In this document: one piece after another, positions 27,977-31,316 of the stretch
Numbering within the stretch: position 1 is the first letter of the stretch
How the letters are laid out: each line of letters starts with the position of its first letter
Program-made: the position numbers and the translations under genes
Source: a virus
IMG/VR virus record: IMGVR_UViG_3300025668_000661
Location: 1 to 31,316 of that record
DNA length: 31,316 bases
Strand: one strand, 5' to 3'
The notes under the pieces: model-generated
What the model was told of the DNA's origin: nothing
What the model saw: the letters and a program-made list of their open reading frames with translations, nothing else
Databases searched by the model: none

Positions 27977-29561
27977 AAGTTCTAAGTGTAAGTCCATTAC
28001 GAGGCTTGAGTAAATTTGACATTGCAAAAGGAACTTTGTTATATCTGTTAAACATAATTCTATTTGGCGAACCGTGTAAACTACGAGTTTGATCGTAGTC
28101 AACTATACTTGCTGTATCATATATTATTCCATCTACCGCATCATCTTCGATTATTTGTTTTGCTTGTGCAGGTGTAAGACTTGAATCTTTTTGTAATAAA
28201 CATGCTATAACACCTGCAACTTGAGGTGACGCCATACTAGTGCCACTTATATTAGTTTGTCTAAAGCTGCTATTTTTTGAATACTCTGCATCAGCAAATT
28301 TATTTGTGTTACTTGTACAACTCATAATGCTTGAACCAGCAGCCCATATATTACAACCAGGTCCAGTGCAACTACTTGTAGAACGTGTATCCAAACTTCC
28401 AAATGTAGAAGAATTAATATTTCCTACTATCATTGCATCATTACTAAACGGGCTACTACCTCTATGATAAAAACTATCTCCTGACCCTGGACGATTGACA
28501 GTATTGTTATAATCAGGACCGTCCGGTACATCAATTTTAAATCTACTATTTCCAGCAGCGATACAAACATGTATTCCGTCGTCTATCATATCCTGAACAT
28601 CAGCATCAACACTAGCAACACGAACAGGCATTCTAGTTGTGTTGTTGTCACCGAACACAGGAATAATAATTCCTACAGCACTTTCCAACGTTGCGCTCGA
28701 ACTGCTATAATCGGTAGCAAAGTCCCATGCAGTGCCTCTATAATTTCCTGTTGTGATATCGGCAGGGTCTAAGTTGTATCCATACCCCCAACTCATATTT
28801 ACTACAGTTGGTCTTCCAGCATCGGCACCACTTTTTGAGTTATGCCACAGTCTAATAGTATCAAAGATATCACTTACACTAATACCTGTACCGGCGTCAT
28901 CTGCGCCTTCTAATCCGCTAACTTTTTGCGAATATACTCGAGCCCCTTTAGCCCATCCAAATGTCAACCCTGCTGCAATACCTCCACAATGTGTTCCATG
29001 CCCATCTGTATCTCTGTCGTGGTTAGCATTTTGCGTACCACTTACTCCGCTTGCTGTATACCAATTTATAGATCTATATCGTGTATTGCCAGCAGCATCT
29101 TGAAACTCTGGATGATCAGCTTGTAAGCCGCTGTCTTGTATTACAACATCTACGCCTTCGCCGTCAAAACTATAATTAATAGTATCCCCATCTGCGTTAT
29201 TGCCAGTAAAATCATACGTTTCACTCATATGTCGAAACAAGCCCCAGTTTTGAAAATCGCCGCCGTCACTTGTTGTTTTTGTAAAATTTCCAACTTGTTT
29301 TGCATTAAATCCTATACTAATGTCAGTACGATATTCTGCAGGAATTTCTACTGCTTCAACCCGAGGGTCTCTACGGATCATTGCAGCTTCTTCGTCGGTT
29401 AATGAAAAATAAGTTTGACGTCTACTTCCTGCTCTAGGATGTGCTATATCTACTTTCCTGTTAGGAATATTATCTAACAACGTATATCTAGTAAGATCAT
29501 CTTGTATTTGATCTATAGTTGTTCCTCTGTTGGCTATAACTGTATAGACCTTTTCAGTCAT
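27975..29561 (-). CDS. Subtilisin-like serine protease (S8) in the fibre cluster
   Basis: The 528-residue protein has a complete S8 catalytic triad: Asp143 in VVIQDSGL, His188 in DGHGTHCGG, and Ser442 in GTSMASPQVAG, with the oxyanion Asn338 in IAAGN. Residues 1-95 (YTVIANRGTT, then LTDEEAAMIRRDPRV) look like an I9-type inhibitor propeptide. No signal peptide is seen. It lies between tail-fibre genes in a late unit and overlaps the upstream gene by one base (TAATG). It may process fibre proteins, or may be a virion component that digests host surface proteins. ATG 29561 is chosen over an in-frame upstream start at 29600. Peptidase S8 genes occur in other marine T4-like phages, but their role is not established. 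Confidence 0.93.
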   Translation of the reverse strand: MTEKVYTVIANRGTTIDQIQDDLTRYTLLDNIPNRKVDIAHPRAGSRRQTYFSLTDEEAAMIRRDPRVEAVEIPAEYRTDISIGFNAKQVGNFTKTTSDGGDFQNWGLFRHMSETYDFTGNNADGDTINYSFDGEGVDVVIQDSGLQADHPEFQDAAGNTRYRSINWYTASGVSGTQNANHDRDTDGHGTHCGGIAAGLTFGWAKGARVYSQKVSGLEGADDAGTGISVSDIFDTIRLWHNSKSGADAGRPTVVNMSWGYGYNLDPADITTGNYRGTAWDFATDYSSSSATLESAVGIIIPVFGDNNTTRMPVRVASVDADVQDMIDDGIHVCIAAGNSRFKIDVPDGPDYNNTVNRPGSGDSFYHRGSSPFSNDAMIVGNINSSTFGSLDTRSTSSCTGPGCNIWAAGSSIMSCTSNTNKFADAEYSKNSSFRQTNISGTSMASPQVAGVIACLLQKDSSLTPAQAKQIIEDDAVDGIIYDTASIVDYDQTRSLHGSPNRIMFNRYNKVPFAMSNLLKPRNGLTLRT

Positions 29562-31087
29562 TATAAATTGCTCCAGTTGCTTCCATCGTAGAATTGACAA
29601 CGACCAGCATCGCTGTTTGCTATTAACATACCAAATACTGCTGAGATACCATTCCTTGTACTATTATCCATAACTGGTAATTGTAAAGGTCTAGGTGAGT
29701 TTATATTAGGTACATACATAAATCCGCCATTACCAGCGCCGTCTGCATTACTACTATAAAATGCTAATGTTTCTGCGTTGTCGTCATAGTACATATCACC
29801 TGTTGCACCAGAGATACCGCTTGGTGCGCCAGAGCTTGCAGGTACTTGGAATAATCCTGCAATTACATCTACTCTTCCTGTAAGTGATGCATTTAAAACA
29901 ATATCGCTACTACTTTCTAGTGTTGGTGTTCCTGTACTACCGCTATCAACTCTATCAGCTGTTATAGTACCTGTTACATCTAAGTCACCTGTGATATTAG
30001 CACCACTTGGTATATTCATAACATTGCCATCTGACGTGTCAATGTTAAAACCGGCAAGTGCTATTAGTCCACCACTCGGTGATACAGTAACAATAGTACC
30101 GCCTGCTAAATTTGTAAACAAATTTCCACTTACTGTTAAACTACCAGCAATTGCACTAGCACCTGATCCTGTAATATCTATATCAGTTGCTTCAAGTGAT
30201 CCTATTGTTGTTAAACCACCATTACTAACAGTAAGGTTATTTTGAAAATTTACTGCTACGTTGGTTGTTGCGCCTCTATCAGTAACACTTTGTAAGTCAT
30301 CTTCTTCTTCAGTTATGCCGCCGCCTGAACCTTGTTCATCGGCTGCCGATGTCCAGTTAGCACCATTCCATTTTAAAACATCACCAGTATTAGGTGTGCC
30401 TGTATTTACATCACCTAAGTTACCTAATGAATAAGTGCTTAAATCTACTGACGGTGCTTCCCCGGTATAATCAATTTGTATTCTACCTTGCCCGTTAATA
30501 GCAACACCAATATCATCACCGGCAACAATTTCTGGAAACGCAACTTGGAATTCACCAGTGTTGTTATCATAGGTAAATGCACCAGTTCCACTGTCGGCTA
30601 TTTTTGAAGCAGAAAGATCTGTTAAAAAACCGCCTCCGCCGCCTCCGGTTATAGTTTCAAATTGAAACTTTATATCTGATCCTTCTAATTTTCTAACAAT
30701 TAAAGTATCGCCGTCTGATGCTCCATCTAAACCTTCTAAGTCTGTTTGGTCTTGAATTCTGCTTACACCAAACTCTGTTGGTTTATTTTGAATAAAAGCC
30801 GGACTATTTTGGTTTTCTTCTGTCCAATTTGCTTTCGTCTGAGAAGTTAACGGCACAACTCCGTTTATTGTTAAACTTGTAGTATTAACTTCACTTAATG
30901 ATGTTACACCTGTTACACTAAGACCGCCTGTGATTGTTGCGTCTGCACCAACTGACAGCGCACTCGACAATGATAAGTCACTTAGATTAACAATACCTGA
31001 TCCTTCTAAGTCAATACTATCGCCTGTTGGTAGTTCTTTTATTTTACTATCAGTTGTATCTACTACTAGTGGAAATCTATTTGCCAT
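29561..31087 (-). CDS. Tail-fibre-like structural protein
   Basis: A 508-residue protein, low in Cys and rich in Gly, Thr, Ser and Asn. Residues 1-60 (VVDTTDSKIKELPTGDSIDL, then SGIVNLSDLSL) form the usual N-terminal part of T4-like fibre-type proteins. The middle has repeated short hydrophobic strands alternating with GS-rich turns (VTGVTSLSEVNTTSLTINGV, NLTVSNGGLTTIGSLEATDI), likely a triple beta-helix. A glycine run (ITGGGGGGF) lies near residue 150. The C-terminus (MLIANSDAGRCQFYDGSNW) is a short tip domain. It is preceded by a perfect late promoter core, and its stop overlaps the protease gene. No enzyme motif. Confidence 0.88.
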   Translation of the reverse strand: MANRFPLVVDTTDSKIKELPTGDSIDLEGSGIVNLSDLSLSSALSVGADATITGGLSVTGVTSLSEVNTTSLTINGVVPLTSQTKANWTEENQNSPAFIQNKPTEFGVSRIQDQTDLEGLDGASDGDTLIVRKLEGSDIKFQFETITGGGGGGFLTDLSASKIADSGTGAFTYDNNTGEFQVAFPEIVAGDDIGVAINGQGRIQIDYTGEAPSVDLSTYSLGNLGDVNTGTPNTGDVLKWNGANWTSAADEQGSGGGITEEEDDLQSVTDRGATTNVAVNFQNNLTVSNGGLTTIGSLEATDIDITGSGASAIAGSLTVSGNLFTNLAGGTIVTVSPSGGLIALAGFNIDTSDGNVMNIPSGANITGDLDVTGTITADRVDSGSTGTPTLESSSDIVLNASLTGRVDVIAGLFQVPASSGAPSGISGATGDMYYDDNAETLAFYSSNADGAGNGGFMYVPNINSPRPLQLPVMDNSTRNGISAVFGMLIANSDAGRCQFYDGSNWSNL

Positions 31088-31112
31088 TATTTTGTCCTTG
31101 TATTGTTATACA

Positions 31113-31120
31113 TATTTATC
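31113..31120 (-). promoter_or_regulatory. T4-type late promoter
   Basis: GATAAATATG on the minus strand, just after the stop of the upstream gene. Predicted +1 is 31107, giving a 20-base leader with AAGGA to ATG 31087 of the tail-fibre-like protein. Confidence 0.72.
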
Positions 31121-31121
31121 C

Positions 31122-31316
31122 TTACGGTGCTGAGCTCTTATATGGGTGACTTACAGGTAAATTACTTGTTAATCCCCATTTGTGAGCAAGGTAGCCTTCT
31201 GCTTTTTGTACATCTGTGATGTCTGTGCCGCCTGTGCCAGGAATACTTGCTACTGAGAAAAATTCTGCCATTCTGCCGGACATACGTTCGTTTGCTCTGT
31301 TGCGGAAGATACGTAG
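31122..31316 (-). CDS. C-terminal end of a lectin-like (LamG-type) virion protein
   Basis: Only the last 64 residues are in the window; the 5' end is beyond the right edge. They read RIFRNRANERMSGRMAEFF, then DVQKAEGYLAHKWGLTSNLP and VSHPYKSSAP. The pattern xxEGYLAxKWGLxxxLPxxHPY is the end of concanavalin-like/LamG-type domains found in marine phage and bacterial surface proteins. It is probably the adhesive tip of a structural protein, upstream of the tail-fibre-like gene. The stop is TAA at 31122-31124. Confidence 0.75.
   Translation of the reverse strand, partial: LRIFRNRANERMSGRMAEFFSVASIPGTGGTDITDVQKAEGYLAHKWGLTSNLPVSHPYKSSAP

Noticed and set aside
1-31316. CRISPR arrays, tRNA genes, insertion sequences, integrase or attachment sites
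   Set aside because: Reading by eye I saw no spaced direct repeats, cloverleaf-like sequences, transposase or recombinase genes. A tRNA search program would be needed to exclude tRNAs fully.

Overview
The window looks like part of the genome of a T4-like marine myovirus. The genes are tightly packed and nearly all on the minus strand, with one-base, ATGA and longer stop/start overlaps. Recognisable T4-type parts are a gp44-type clamp loader, a DexA-type exonuclease, a GroES/gp31-like co-chaperonin, PhoH, ThyX, T4-type late promoters (GATAAATA) and large tail-fibre or structural proteins. The DNA is visibly AT-rich and I see no photosynthesis genes. The ferredoxin is of the seven-iron FdxA type common in alphaproteobacteria. 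I infer a phage of a heterotrophic marine alphaproteobacterium such as SAR11, but the host cannot be proved from this window.

Layout, reading the minus strand from right to left (the direction of transcription). 31.3-22.8 kb: virion genes, namely the end of a lectin-like adhesin, a tail-fibre-like protein, a subtilisin-like protease, a small fibre-like protein, a 1299-residue Ig-repeat protein and another fibre-like protein. 22.8-14 kb: an early/middle block of small proteins, a truncated DnaE-like protein, a GroES-like protein, two MazG-like nucleotide pyrophosphohydrolases, a radical SAM protein, a SWIM-type protein, DexA, gp44, an MTA/SAH nucleosidase, FdxA, a DUF6356-like membrane protein and ThyX. 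13.1-13.8 kb: phoH, the only gene on the plus strand. 13-8.4 kb: two virion-type proteins, then a lysis region with a GH19 endolysin, an overlapping spanin-like pair, membrane proteins and a class 3 lipase. 8.4-4.2 kb: dnaJ, peptide deformylase and clpA, followed by an unknown gene. 4.2-0 kb: small structural and head-associated proteins, several with N-termini like the T4 capsid-targeting peptide, ending in a truncated nucleotidyltransferase.

Regulation can partly be read from the sequence. T4-type late promoters precede structural and lysis genes. Sigma-70 promoters with exact TTGACA and 17-bp spacing lie in the early block and possibly inside the deformylase gene. The dnaJ start codon sits in a 14-bp hairpin whose loop carries a late-promoter-like sequence, a layout like T4 genes whose early transcripts hide the ribosome binding region. 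Several promoters predict transcripts that begin exactly at a start codon.

The most interesting gene combinations are: a proteostasis set (DnaJ, deformylase, ClpA with a ClpP-docking loop, and a GroES-like protein); a radical SAM protein with a ferredoxin and a nucleosidase that could respectively reduce it and clear its 5'-deoxyadenosine product; and possible head-packaged enzymes (a peptidoglycan hydrolase, a ligase-like KxDG protein and a cytidylyltransferase-like protein).
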